A stretch of DNA of 64,000 bases from Pyrenopolyporus hunteri. Lineage: Eukaryota > Ascomycota > Sordariomycetes > Xylariales > Hypoxylaceae. A program made the position numbers and the translations under genes. The notes under the pieces were generated by a model. That model was not told the DNA's origin. It saw only the letters and a program-made list of their open reading frames with translations, and ran no database searches. Positions 47,111 through 57,813 of this stretch are shown here, piece after piece. The stretch is from contig CADCXC010000009.1 of the NCBI GenBank assembly GCA_902806595.1, positions 496,001 to 560,000 on the forward strand, given 5' to 3'. The stretch's first letter is position 1. Each line of letters opens with the position of its first letter.

Positions 47111-48784
47111 TTACTTCGACTCCTTTCGCTGAGTAGAAGAACGATGGTCTTTCTGTAGGGTGGTACCGCATACGACAATCGGCTTAGCCGGGTTGGATGT
47201 GTGAGCTGGAGTATCACCCCCAGTAGCCTTGGGCACTGCCTCAGACCTGGACGGGCCGGGACGCTTGATCGACAAAGGCTTAGGGACCAACTCAGGATAA
47301 AGGAACGGGATTGCGTCGAGTTCCTCGTAGGTCATAACCTTGCGCTTGTTATAGCTGTTGTGCTGTCGCTCGGGTCGGGAATAAGCTGGCCCCTGTGTCT
47401 GCTGGCTATGGGCTTGGTTTTGGCCCAAGTTATAGCCGGACTTGTAACCGTTGTTGTAACCAGAGCTGTAACCCTGGCTGAAGCCGGCGCTGTATCCATG
47501 GGCGTAGTCGACTTCGTTACTCGTACCGGCTCGTGGTTCCGCACACGCCATCGGGAACGAGCAGCGGTAGCAGTTCCGTCGCCAATGGTAGTTGGAGAAG
47601 CCGCACGACTCGCACGTCCAGCTGGGGAAGTTAGATCGCGAGACTTCCTTGTTGCGGCTCTCCGCCTCGAAATAGCCTGAATGCTTGCTCAAGTCCACGC
47701 GAGGGTGAACAACAGCCGGTTCTTGATGGCCCATGAGGGACAGGTGAGCCTGCTTCTTTTTGCTTTGGGATTGTAGATCAGGGCTAACTGGTGAGGGAGC
47801 TGTACTGGGTCTCTTGGGGCTCATCTCAGAAGATAGAACATCGTACTCGGGAGTTTTGGATTCTCGCCGAGCCTTGGCTTTCTGTTTCCGAGAAGCGCGA
47901 CGCGACGCGTGATATTCAATCCAGTCGGTGTCTTGCGGAGTGGTCTCAATCAACCAGTCTCTGATATGCTTCTTCCAAAGCGGATCGTATAGGATGCTGT
48001 CATAGATATAGTCGCTCTCCTCCTCCGGCTGATTCACTCGGAGCTGCATCAGATTAGGAGTGTTATGGGCGATCTCGAGGTCGCTAAAGCAACGCTTGTC
48101 CTTGTGCTCGGAATCACCGTACTTGGGCATATTAGATTCTCTGACACGGAAAGCCCTCTTGGGCGGGTTGGACACAGCTCGAGCCGATGATTGGCCCTCG
48201 ATATCCGAATCGTAGGAAATTATCTTCCAGTTGTCCGACTCCGTCTTGCCCTTCTTGGTCGTATTGTCCTTCTTTGGGAATCCGTATCGGTCGTCCTCAT
48301 ACCTGACAACTCGGGTGGAAGAGCTGCGCAAGGCTCTAACCTTCTTCGACTGCTGCGGCATATTGCACGACTTCGGAGGCATAGGAAATTTGTCTAATTC
48401 ATCGCTCATGAGCAGCGACTTCTTGCCATCCGACGCCGAATCGTCGTTGGTGAAGATCTTCTTAATCTTATTTACCACTTTGCCGGATATGTTCCTGTGG
48501 CCGGGCTCACGAGAGGAAGATGCTAGGTCGCCGAGTCCGGCCTGCTCCTCGCTGACGGCCTTAGCTTTCTCCTTACCAAGCGCAGCTGCGACGCTAGTGC
48601 CGATGAGGCTCTTCATCCTAGAGGGCGTCTTATTTCCGCCCATGTCTTGAGAATATGCCATTAGTTGGGCTTCAGCCAACTCTTGAGCTTGAGCGCGCTC
48701 TCGAGCTTGGGCTGCCTCATAGGCCGGGCGATATTTCTCGAGAAGGAAGGGGTCCTCGTTGGAGGAGGCGGAATGGTCTGCCAT
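47111..48784 (-). CDS. RanBP2-type zinc-finger protein with Gly/Tyr-rich segment
   Basis: A single exon of 557 residues; ATG at 48784-48782 is the first in frame (MADHSASSNEDPFLLEKYRP). The frame also reads three codons further upstream without an ATG. The only recognised domain is one RanBP2/NZF-type finger at about 389-411, WTCESCGFSNYHWRRNCYRC, which fits W-x-C-x2-C-x3-N-x6-C-x2-C exactly. Such fingers bind ubiquitin or single-stranded RNA; the Asn and Arg positions are compatible with the RNA-binding kind, which is inference. Directly after it comes a Gly-Tyr-Ser repeat (GYSAGFSQGYSSGYNNGYKS) at about 430-455, like low-complexity segments of RNA-granule proteins. The N-terminal half has an Ala/Glu/Gln-rich helix and several basic clusters. 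A segment near 270-300 (YDSILYDPLWKKHIRDWLIE) looks folded. No family name is known to me for the full protein. Confidence 0.78.
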   Translation of the reverse strand: MADHSASSNEDPFLLEKYRPAYEAAQARERAQAQELAEAQLMAYSQDMGGNKTPSRMKSLIGTSVAAALGKEKAKAVSEEQAGLGDLASSSREPGHRNISGKVVNKIKKIFTNDDSASDGKKSLLMSDELDKFPMPPKSCNMPQQSKKVRALRSSSTRVVRYEDDRYGFPKKDNTTKKGKTESDNWKIISYDSDIEGQSSARAVSNPPKRAFRVRESNMPKYGDSEHKDKRCFSDLEIAHNTPNLMQLRVNQPEEESDYIYDSILYDPLWKKHIRDWLIETTPQDTDWIEYHASRRASRKQKAKARRESKTPEYDVLSSEMSPKRPSTAPSPVSPDLQSQSKKKQAHLSLMGHQEPAVVHPRVDLSKHSGYFEAESRNKEVSRSNFPSWTCESCGFSNYHWRRNCYRCSFPMACAEPRAGTSNEVDYAHGYSAGFSQGYSSGYNNGYKSGYNLGQNQAHSQQTQGPAYSRPERQHNSYNKRKVMTYEELDAIPFLYPELVPKPLSIKRPGPSRSEAVPKATGGDTPAHTSNPAKPIVVCGTTLQKDHRSSTQRKESK

Positions 48785-50671
48785 TACGAACAAGCTGTGT
48801 TTTTTGATGTGTTTTTGAGGTGTTTTTTTCCCTCTTGGAAAGTTTTATTTGATGGGGAAGGTTGAAATATGAAGTCTTGGAAGTTGAATAGGTGCTGATG
48901 GTATTGATGGTATCGATGGTCTTGGGGACAAATGGGTAATTGTGCAAGGTGGGTAGGCAGGAAAAATTCGATTTGGTCAAAACATTGTGCAGGAAGGGTA
49001 AGGGCAAAGTAATTTCCCAAAAGCGGTGGGGGAAAAATTAGCAAACGCTGGATATAAGTATCGCGTTTATCAGGTATGCATCCAATGTCGATGAATCACC
49101 CAAAAGGGTTGACGATGGGGGCACTTGGCGACACTGGTGGATGGCCAGGAGGGTCGCCGACGGGAACGAAGATATCGACAGGAGCCGATAGGGGCGGCGA
49201 CTGAGAGTATGCCATGGCCTGAAGTAAAGCACACGAGAGCAATACGCAGAATCTCATGTGAACCTCATTGGAGCCCCCCCTATTCAGACCGAACCCCCTT
49301 GCAACGTGCTATTGGACATGACCTCTACATGGTATGAACTAACCACTGTGGTGATACTCCTAGGATGGCGGAGGTTGAATTTTGCACGTTAGAGTTCTTA
49401 GTAAAGAACCGCAACAACGGCAACCCATAATATCTTAGAAAGTTGGGTGCTATTTGAACTCCCTGGTTATGATGCTACTCTTGGACATAACATTTAGGAG
49501 GTTTGACCTGGGCTTTTCATTGTCTTAGGCCTCAACTCCTGTCTCCCTCTAAACTTGCCAGCTTAGTTCTGATTACGTGAGTGGAAGTCTCTTTATATCT
49601 ACTTCTCTTGGAATTGGAGTTTCAGCAAATCATAATAGAAGATATTGAAACTGGCTGCGCATCTACGAGTCCTCCGGACACTGTATATTCATCACCAAGG
49701 TTCACTCTAAACTATTAAGGACGTCGATATAGCTTCGAGGAGTACTGTCAAGAGCAAGCATTTTCTGTAAATTTATTGCCTGAGCATACTTACCCCTGGG
49801 TAAATATCTAATAATATAATCAAATATTTCGTGGCGACTCCTAATACTCATCCATTCCCTAACCAATACGGAGTGCCCACGATGTCTGTTTAAAGTTAGA
49901 TGGTTCTTTAAAAATTGAAAAATGGGATAGCTGCCAGTTTAGTATCATACAACTAACTAAATACCAATGACAGCTCTTGTGGTCTTTCTTCATGTGTGGG
50001 TAGAAACCTACCTAGGTAAGTGTAAGTGCATGAGTGTATAAGTGGGATCTTCATAATTTACATAAAACCAATTCATTCTTGAGCTGAATACGGAGGCGAT
50101 ATTATCCTGGTTGTCAGCTCTGTAGGATGGGGCTGATTCATGGAGACGATCGTATAGGTAATCATATAGGGGTCATTGGTCAAGGCGGTTCACTGCGTCC
50201 TGCACGGGGTGCTATTTACAGCTCGTGGAACAATTCATAACCCGACATGACTCGGGTTAATTGATCGGGATAAGAATAATAGCGCGGGATAAGCCGGGAT
50301 AGTGTGTACTTCAAACCTCTTATTAAATCCGATGAGACGCTTGTACTTTACAACCCGAATTATTTCCGTGGAACCCAGCCTTAACACGAGTTCACGCTGA
50401 CGGAGTTGAAATGAATAGTGAAAGAGACAATTAAGCATCTATATTTCTTTTACTCTTCCGTAGCCATTCTAGAATATTGGTGACTATCGGATTAAGCACC
50501 GGGTTTTTGTACCACTTTCTTTAGCGTTGAGAAACGGTGAGCCGAAGTCAGTATATCCCTTAGAAGGCACCGGGTTAACATTTGCTAGGTGTTATAGGAG
50601 GGAGACGGCGTTCCTTTCCAGGTGTCTTAGTTCCGGTACTACAGAACCAATTGAGACGCTGAGATTCTACT
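48785..50671. other. Intergenic between divergent genes
   Basis: About 1.9 kb lies between the starts of the zinc-finger gene (minus) and the Zn2Cys6 gene (plus), so it should hold both promoters. An A/T-rich tract on the minus strand (48785-48850) is the leader of the former. No gene or RNA is seen in the rest. Confidence 0.55.
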
Positions 50672-52944
50672 ATGGTAGATACGCCGAACCACCAGCAGGC
50701 CACGGGAAGACCTGGAAGCCCCCCGAGGCGTCAACGCGCATGCGCCCCTTGTACCAAAGCGAAGGCTCGTTGTCACTTTGAAGGCAATAAGGTGGATGAT
50801 GGATGTGATAGGTTACGACATACCCTTCCGACCATGGTGTTTTGGATATAACTTACTGGTCTAACGTCTCAGTTAAACAGGTGCCGGCGAATGAAAATCA
50901 TTTGTACTCCCCAGACGACTAAAAGTCTAAGGAGACCTCGGCAGGTTAAACCTTCAAGGTACGTTCCCCTGTGAAAGACCCGCCTGGGATCTATGTTCTA
51001 GATTGGTACCTACCTACTTGGGTGTCTGCCCGTATAGATAGCTCGGTAAATATGTTACTAAAATAGTCATATGGTAGTACCGCGCCTACGGGCCCTAATC
51101 ATGGCGGCTCCTCTACTATGAGACCTCCAAACTACGGACATGTCTTGCTAAAACCTGGCCCGTTTGATATATCCAGAAATGACAGCTCTACTGGAAGTAT
51201 ATCAACTTCATCGGCATTACCGGCGAATGGAATCCCTTCGTATAGCACGCCGACTACGAAGTTTATAAAGGATACTTGCGGAGCATTAGTGGAACGGGCC
51301 AATTCCCCGTCAACGCGTCCAATTTTGCCTGCTAAGAAGCTGCTGCAGCCTGGGTTCGGGTTAACATGGGATCAAGCTGAGCAGGCGGTATCCGACTTCA
51401 AGACCAAATTCACTCCTCTCTTGCCTATCGTCATCCTCGACCCCGATGCTACCGCACGGGACATCTTGGCTAAGAAGCCCCTCCTATTTCGGGTCATTAT
51501 GCTGATCGCGAACCATCTCACTATCGCGAAGCAGAATGAGATTAGGAAAAGTATACTTGCTTACATAGGGCAACACCTGTTGGTGATGGAGGAACGAAAC
51601 TTGGGTCTGCTTCAGGGACTTCTGGTTTTTATCGCCTGGTAAGTACCGCGTTTCGAGGGGTCTGTGGTGTACTCGCTAAACGGCTACGCAAGGGGTGAAC
51701 CTGATTTCTACTTCGATCAGAGGATAACTTACCTCACCCACCTTGCTATGGGGTACGCACACAATCTTGCAATCACGCGGCCACCTCCCAGCATGTTACA
51801 GAAGATGGCGGTGGCGGTGAATCCGAAAGATGTGAAGGAAGCTTTGATGGGGCACTCCATTTCCACGGTTCTGGAAGAGCTACATACTCACGAGGAACAG
51901 CGGGCCTTCTTGGGTTGTCAATATCTCCTTTCGGTGTGAGTAAGGCTCCGGCTAGCTTGGGGCCCTTATCGAAACATAGGCTGACAGAACTAGAAACGCA
52001 TCACAATTCGGGAGAGATGGCGTGCTAAAAGGTGAATACATAGACCGCTGTCTCAGTTCATTAGCCTGCTCAACGGACTTCGAATCGGACTTTGTCTTGG
52101 ATAAAATGATCAGGTTTCAGCGGATAGTCGAGCTGATATCGGAGAAACTACCTGTCCCCTCTGACATGGGCAACGAAGTTTTCACCATCTCCATGAGTAA
52201 CGAGATGCAGTCGATTCGTAACCAGCTTGACCAGCTCTTTGCGAATGTAGGTCGGGAGCATAGGCAGTTTGGTAAGGTCTACCTCGTTGCCCTTTCGTTG
52301 ATCGCTGGCTGACGATGGTCTCAGTATTATTTTGGGCCATGCATAACTGTGTCTTAGTACGGCTGTATCTACCGGCATCGAGCCTATCTCCGCCATCGGA
52401 CGAGATAACGGCGCAGCATCAGCGACAGTGCATGCTCTACTGCCTGCAAGCAGCTCAGTCATTTTTCTCAACCGTTCTCTCGATTAGCCCGGAGGGCTTC
52501 CTCTTCCGATCTTTTACTTCATTCTCCGAGATCCTTTTCGTCCTCGTCGCGGCCTCGCGATTACTCCTGGTCGAAATCGAGGGCTGGGACCTCACCGAAG
52601 CACGGCAAATATTTGACTTTCCAGCCACTATGGAGAGCCTTATATCAACCTTTAAGGTCGTAATGAACCTACGGAGCCAAAAGGTAGCGGAGGCTGCGGC
52701 TGACTCTGGGGCCGGGTTCACGCCGGATTCTGCCGACGATGCAAAGACCGAGCGCTTCTACAAGTATTCGATAAAGCTTGAATGGATCAAGAACTGGTTC
52801 CAGTCCCGGCTGTCGCTGGCGCCCATATCATCAGGCGAGCCGCAAGCAACGGGCGGCCCTAGCAGTTGGGCTCCTAATAATCAGGCTTGGGCCCCGTTTA
52901 TGTTTGGACTTCTGCGTGACGATGACTGGAATATAGACTTTTAG
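50672..52944 (+). CDS. Zn(II)2Cys6 fungal transcription factor
   Basis: Six exons (50672-50811, 50881-50958, 51078-51638, 51693-51935, 51994-52271, 52325-52944) join in consistent phase to 639 residues. The binuclear zinc cluster is CAPCTKAKARC...GCDRCRRMKIIC, with spacing C-x2-C-x6-C-x10-C-x2-C-x6-C. It is interrupted by intron 1 exactly before the fifth Cys. A basic linker (SLRRPRQVKPSR) follows. The long middle region has the helical blocks of fungal regulators (FRVIMLIANHLTIAKQ; ITYLTHLAMGYAHNLAITRP; FLGCQYLLSV). Family members bind CGG-containing DNA as dimers or monomers and control metabolism, drug response or secondary metabolism. Intron 2 (119 bases) contains an ACCTACCTACTTGGG motif of the intergenic type. 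The MFS transporter gene 1.1 kb downstream on the same strand is a possible target. The exon 5 acceptor (AACTAG) is the least certain. Confidence 0.85.
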
Positions 52945-54073
52945 TCATACCTACCTAGGTACCTAATGCCTGGCTTCGATCGCGTGTTATTGCTGTTAAC
53001 TATCGGGAGAACATATGAGACAGAGAAAATGGGGTTTATGTAAGGCTTCATGTATTTGTGTATTGTACTGTACGTTACACTGGGAATAGAGCCGCGAAGG
53101 GATATCTGATTGGCTTAACGAATCATACGGACCCTCTCATCTTGTATGGTGTTCCCTTTTGGTAATAACGTCTGCTACCCTGGCCCAAATGCTTAATACC
53201 GAATGGGAGATGGGGGGGAAGGTGAAGGTCCTTAAAAGAAAAGGCCCTGGCGAACCGGAATATTGGCGGGGTGCTTACCGTAGGTGTGGGAGATTCCGTT
53301 GGAGAGGGTGACATTTGTGAAAAGCTTGTTCAAAGGCATTAGAACGTTGGGGCTCGCTGTTCTGCGGGATAGTCTGCGAACTTACGCCACTAGCACCGAC
53401 TTCGTAGCACCAACTTCGTAGCACCGCATCCTCGAGACGCTGCGCACGCTCGGAGGGCAGTAGCCGATTGCATCGCAGAATACCCTGGCCCAAATGCCCA
53501 AGACAAGTCTAACGAGGGCTACCGAACCTGCGATATCATTGGCTGCTCCTCAGCTAAAGATCCACCGTACCGGGTCCTGGAGTCACGAATAGGCGAATCA
53601 ACTCTCGACTTCGTAATTATGAGGGGGGTGGCGTCAATGAGCCTTGAATTGTCTCATCGATACATCGACGTGCCGGTGCCGGTCTTCCATTGGGTCCGCT
53701 GTCACCTCCTAACCTCTGTACGCAAACGCTGTCGACCTTCCCCCAACCACTCAACATGCGCTGCGAGGCAACCCGGCAAGATCGGTCCCAGAAGATCGGC
53801 CTAAGGCCCGGCGCACCTGACACAGAGTTTTTTTCCCTTTGTTGGTGACAGTCGTAGATAGGTTGGGCGATGTTTTCTAGTTCAGTCAACATTCGTCCGA
53901 ATTCATTCTCAAACTATAAACCCCTAAACTTGGTACTTGGCCCAGCCCTAAATACCGAATCAAGATCTCGTTAACTGTGATTACTTACTTGATAACGTGC
54001 CTCCACCCTCACGTGATAAGCCTCTGTATTCTCTAGGCTAGACACCCTTTTCTCTTGGTTATCGAGACGGTCG
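52945..54073. other. Intergenic between regulator and transporter
   Basis: No gene supported. It contains a 17-base direct repeat (TACCCTGGCCCAAATGC) at 53176-53192 and 53481-53497, and an internal tandem CTTCGTAGCACCAA near 53400. It should hold the MFS promoter. Confidence 0.55.
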
Positions 54074-56260
54074 ATGGGCAATTACAAGTATGATAACGTC
54101 GAAGAAGATGACCAAGGTCCTTTAAGCGAATTAGATTTCGAGCCCGATGAGGAATTCTCCGCGCTCGAACCTAGACCCGATACCCGAGATGAGAGCGGGC
54201 GGGATAGAACTTCGCTGGGGGTGCCCCGTGCCGGTGCCTTAACTATCGACACCAGCACGGCAGTTCCGAACGACTCCGAACATGGCCGGAAGCCGAGTGA
54301 CTCTAAGCAAGTGGTGGCATGGAAGGACTTACCTAAGAAAAAGCAGTTAGTGGTCATTACACTGGCCCGTCTTAGCGAACCGTTGGTTCAGACCTCTCTG
54401 CAGGTATGAACCCCGACTGGTTCATCGGACCCCCTATAACCCTTATAATATGCATAGCCAAGATCGCAACCTCCCTATAGAGGCTTATGGCTGCTGACAT
54501 AATGTAGTCGTACATGTTCTACCAACTACGATGGTTTGATCCGAGCCTGCCTGACTCTACTATCTCGAGTCAGGCCGGTGTGTTGCACGCGAGCTTCACC
54601 GCAACGCAGTTCTTCACGGCTATGATGTGGGGTCGGATAGCCGACTCTGCCTGGGCTGGTCGTAAGACGGTCATCATGATTGGGTTATTCGGTACTCGTA
54701 TGTTCTCCTTCTCTCCCCTAAGCAGATGTAATGATATACTAATATAGATTAAGTCATATCGTGTCTTGGGTACGGGTTCTCGACGTCCTTCCCCCAAGCC
54801 TTGTTTTTCCGATGCCTGGGCGGGGCAACTAACGGTAACGTTGGAGTAATGAGGACTATGTAAGCTCCAAGCACTAACCCTAATAACTTACTTACTGGTA
54901 CTGATATCAAGGGCCATAGGATCAGCGAGATCGTCCGCGAAAAGAAGTAAGTTCTGTTGCCTGGTCGTTCTAGGTAGCTTAGGTCTAACCGCTTCGCAGA
55001 TATCAGTCTCGGGCGTTCTTGATCTTGCCTATGACCTTTAACATCGGCGTCATCATCGGCCCAATATTAGGCGGCGTCCTATCCGATCTAGCGGACTCGT
55101 ATCCGGACACCCTCGGCAAGGTGGACTTCCTCCGGAAATTCCCCTATGCCATGCCGAATATCATCAGCACGGGGGTTCTGTTCTTTGCCATGATACTGTG
55201 TTGGATGTTCTTAGAAGAGGTATGGTACCCCTCCTATGTCTTGAACGTCAAGTCGTAATTGTCATCTCACACGCTGCAGACACACGATGCTCTCCAGGAT
55301 AAGCGTGATACCGGGATTATCTTGGGGGAGAAATTAACCTCCTTGTTCAGGAGACGCAGTACATCTATAGCGTATAAGCCTCTGCACTCTCGGGACGCTA
55401 GCATAGATACCAACCTCGAGATGTCACCCGTCACACCACGGGGTTCTTCCGAGGGCGCGCCAATCGCTTCGAAGAAACAGACTTCCAAGCGTAGGTACAA
55501 GAACAGGCTGCCCTTTCGTCGCATCTTTACTCGAAACGTAACTTTTACCTTCATCGCCCACTTCTTCCTCTCATTCCACATCGGCACCTTCAACTCGCTC
55601 TGGTTCGTCTTCCTGTCGACTCCCGTGTTCAACCCGGCGGACCCGCATCCGCCAGGCTTCCGCCCGCAGCTACCCTTTCGGTTCACGGGCGGGCTCGGCC
55701 TGCCCCCTAGCTCCGTCGGCATGGCGATGGCGATCCTGGGCGTGATAGGTATCACGATGCAATTATTCCTTTATCCGCGCCTGTCGTCGCGGCTGGGGAC
55801 CGTCCGCTCATGGCGCATGTGCTTGTTCCTCTTCCCCATAACGTACACTCTCATACCGTTCTTATCGATCGTGCCGTCGACGACTCCGCCTCCGAGCCCG
55901 AAGACGGGCCCCTGGATATGGTTCGCTATCTCCGGCGTGCTCTTCATCCAGGTCACGGGCCGCACGTTCGCGCTCCCTGCCCAGGCGATATTGACCAATA
56001 ACTGCACGCCGCATCCTAGCGTGCTGGGCACCGTACACGGGCTTGGGCAAAGTAACAGTAGCTTTGCTAGAACGATCGGCCCGATCCTATGCGGGTGGCT
56101 TTACGGCATCGGCTTGAGTCGCGGTATGGTGGGCGGCGTTTTCTGGGGCCTCGCTGGTTTGGCCCTTTGTGGATTCGTTGCTAGTTTCTGGGTTAGGGAA
56201 GGGAATGGCCACGAGATATGGTTAGAAGGGGATGAAGATGAGCACGAGGGAGCAACATAG
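54074..56260 (+). CDS. Major facilitator superfamily transporter (ZIFL/YCR023C-like)
   Basis: Six exons (54074-54403, 54508-54697, 54754-54859, 54920-54946, 55000-55219, 55280-56260) give 617 residues. A hydrophilic, acidic N-terminus of about 85 residues precedes the first helix. The MFS loop motif is WGRIADSAWAGRK at 151-163, followed by FRCLGGATNGNVGVMRTMIS and IGPILGGVLSD. A long cytoplasmic loop (about 290-370) with basic and Ser-rich sequence separates the two halves. The C-terminal half has SFARTIGPILCGWLYG and ends acidic. The N-terminal motifs resemble the fungal YCR023C group and plant zinc-induced facilitators, H+-coupled exporters. Its substrate cannot be read from sequence. Exon 4 is only 27 bases; its phase on both sides fits (AT before, AA after), so it is probably real. 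Confidence 0.86.
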
Positions 56261-57813
56261 ACGTTACCGTGTTTCCCGCTTCTTTTAGGTCCCTACCCAT
56301 AGGTGGTATACACTGATAAACGGTTAGGATGTTCGGAGTTCCTATGAGGTATGATGCGATGCATGATGAATTTGTATAGATAGGCTGCTGTGCGGTTAGA
56401 GTAGAGTTGGATACGATGTGTACGCCTGGAACGGCCTCAATGAAGAAGTAGATCCTTTCATTAAATGTGGATTCCTAGATGTGTTATCCGCGTGAACAAG
56501 CCTACCTAGTTTCGAACCTGAGATACTTAGGGGGCGAACGGGAAAGGGAAGAACATGGCGGGCAAACCTAAAGTCCCATGACATATTTATAGAATGACCA
56601 CGATGTTTTATCACAGCTGAAGGGGTTAGTATATTCAACATAGCGAATTGGTACAGTTTCGTGACATTCATAATGGGATTTATTCTCATGATCGTTCCCC
56701 CCTCATATTCTCGAATACCCCCCCGGTGCCTACCTCGATGGTTATCCACTGATAGGTGTAACTCCTTTAGCATTTTATTTCCAGGCAAATAAATCATTTT
56801 CTACTTCAATTGAATTTCCACGGCCGGTCGACTTAGATGACCCTCGAAAATGCCAGGCTGCCTTGGCCGTCTACTCATTCGCGTGGTTCCTGACGTCGTC
56901 GCACCGTCGCGGTAGCATCAGGATTGACGGAGCGCCGGCGCAACCCTGGCGGGGGTCTTCGCACGCCCTGCTCAGCTTCGTGGGGCCTACGGCGTGACAA
57001 CCGCAGATGAACGCTGGGATGGTATATTCGCACATGTACGTGTCCTATTTCTTATTTTATGAAGTTCTTCCTTCGAAAATGTTTCGTATTGAGATTTCCA
57101 GGTTGAGTTCCTACCTCTGGCTCACAATGGCTTTATAAGGCCGCTGTAATTGTTGGCGCTTTTTGTGCGGTGTTTGGTTGCCTCCCTTCTTTTGATTTAC
57201 ACAATTCATTATGGGCTAAAGACTCCTGCGACGATCAGATGACGTATTTTATCCCTAGAGCAGATTTGAAAATAACATAATAATGCAGGTGAGTGCTTAT
57301 ATCTAAAAGGAAACATGTATTGTCGAGGCGAGGAGAAAGAAGGAACTATAAAGGGGGGTGGGCTTCGGACAAAGAAAAGGGGCCTAACAATGCTCGTTTC
57401 ATTTCTATCCTACAGGGAATGATTCCCCTATGGAGGTACCTAATCTGTAGGCTGGTTGAGGCATGCGACATTGTACGCGGAGCGCTAAGGCCACTATAAT
57501 TATAGTGAGCTTTAACGCATGCCTCACTACATTTCTAGGGTACCTACCGAGGTAAGCACCTAATACAACGGACACGTTATGATTACCGAGGTAGGTGCTG
57601 AAATTATGGTAAGCAAATGCGCTGAGACTCACTAGGATTATAGTGGCTTTAGCGCTCCACCTCTACTAGATAGCGTATCTCCTTTGAGGTCGATCACTAA
57701 ACGGGGTCAAACTAGCTCAGAACATGGACCCGGCGCGATAAAACGCCAATTAGAGGCGTTAATTCTCTCTCTTCAGTATTACCGAAATGTCCCATTATGA
57801 ACACATGATCCCT
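56261..57813. other. Intergenic with inverted-repeat element
   Basis: Lies between convergent MFS and Thr/Val-rich genes. It contains the fold-back element at 57457-57655. A 133-codon open frame on the minus strand (56797-56396) starts with ATG but has no recognisable domain and lies in 3' flanking sequence. Confidence 0.5.
57457..57655. mobile_element. Possible MITE-like inverted-repeat remnant
   Basis: GCGCTAAGGCCACTATAAT at 57482-57500 and ATTATAGTGGCTTTAGCGC at 57636-57654 are reverse complements with one mismatch over 19 bases, about 135 bases apart. Inside or overlapping are a perfect palindrome CACTATAATTATAGTG (57492-57507) and an 11-base inverted pair TGAGGCATGCG (57457-57467) / CGCATGCCTCA (57516-57526). 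The repeated word TACCGAGGTA also occurs twice. Terminal inverted repeats bounding a short non-coding centre are the hallmark of a miniature inverted-repeat element. No transposase is present and target duplications are not clear. Confidence 0.45.

Noticed and set aside
47201..47680. 159-codon open frame on the + strand antisense to the zinc-finger gene
   Set aside because: A shadow of the minus-strand gene, whose zinc-finger motif is exact.
53617..53892. 91-codon minus-strand frame and overlapping plus-strand frame near 53.7 kb
   Set aside because: No motif, no consistent composition, and lies in the intergenic region upstream of the transporter.
56396..56797. 133-codon ATG open frame on the minus strand
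   Set aside because: No domain, mixed composition, located in the 3' flank of the transporter; one such frame by chance in 64 kb is not surprising.
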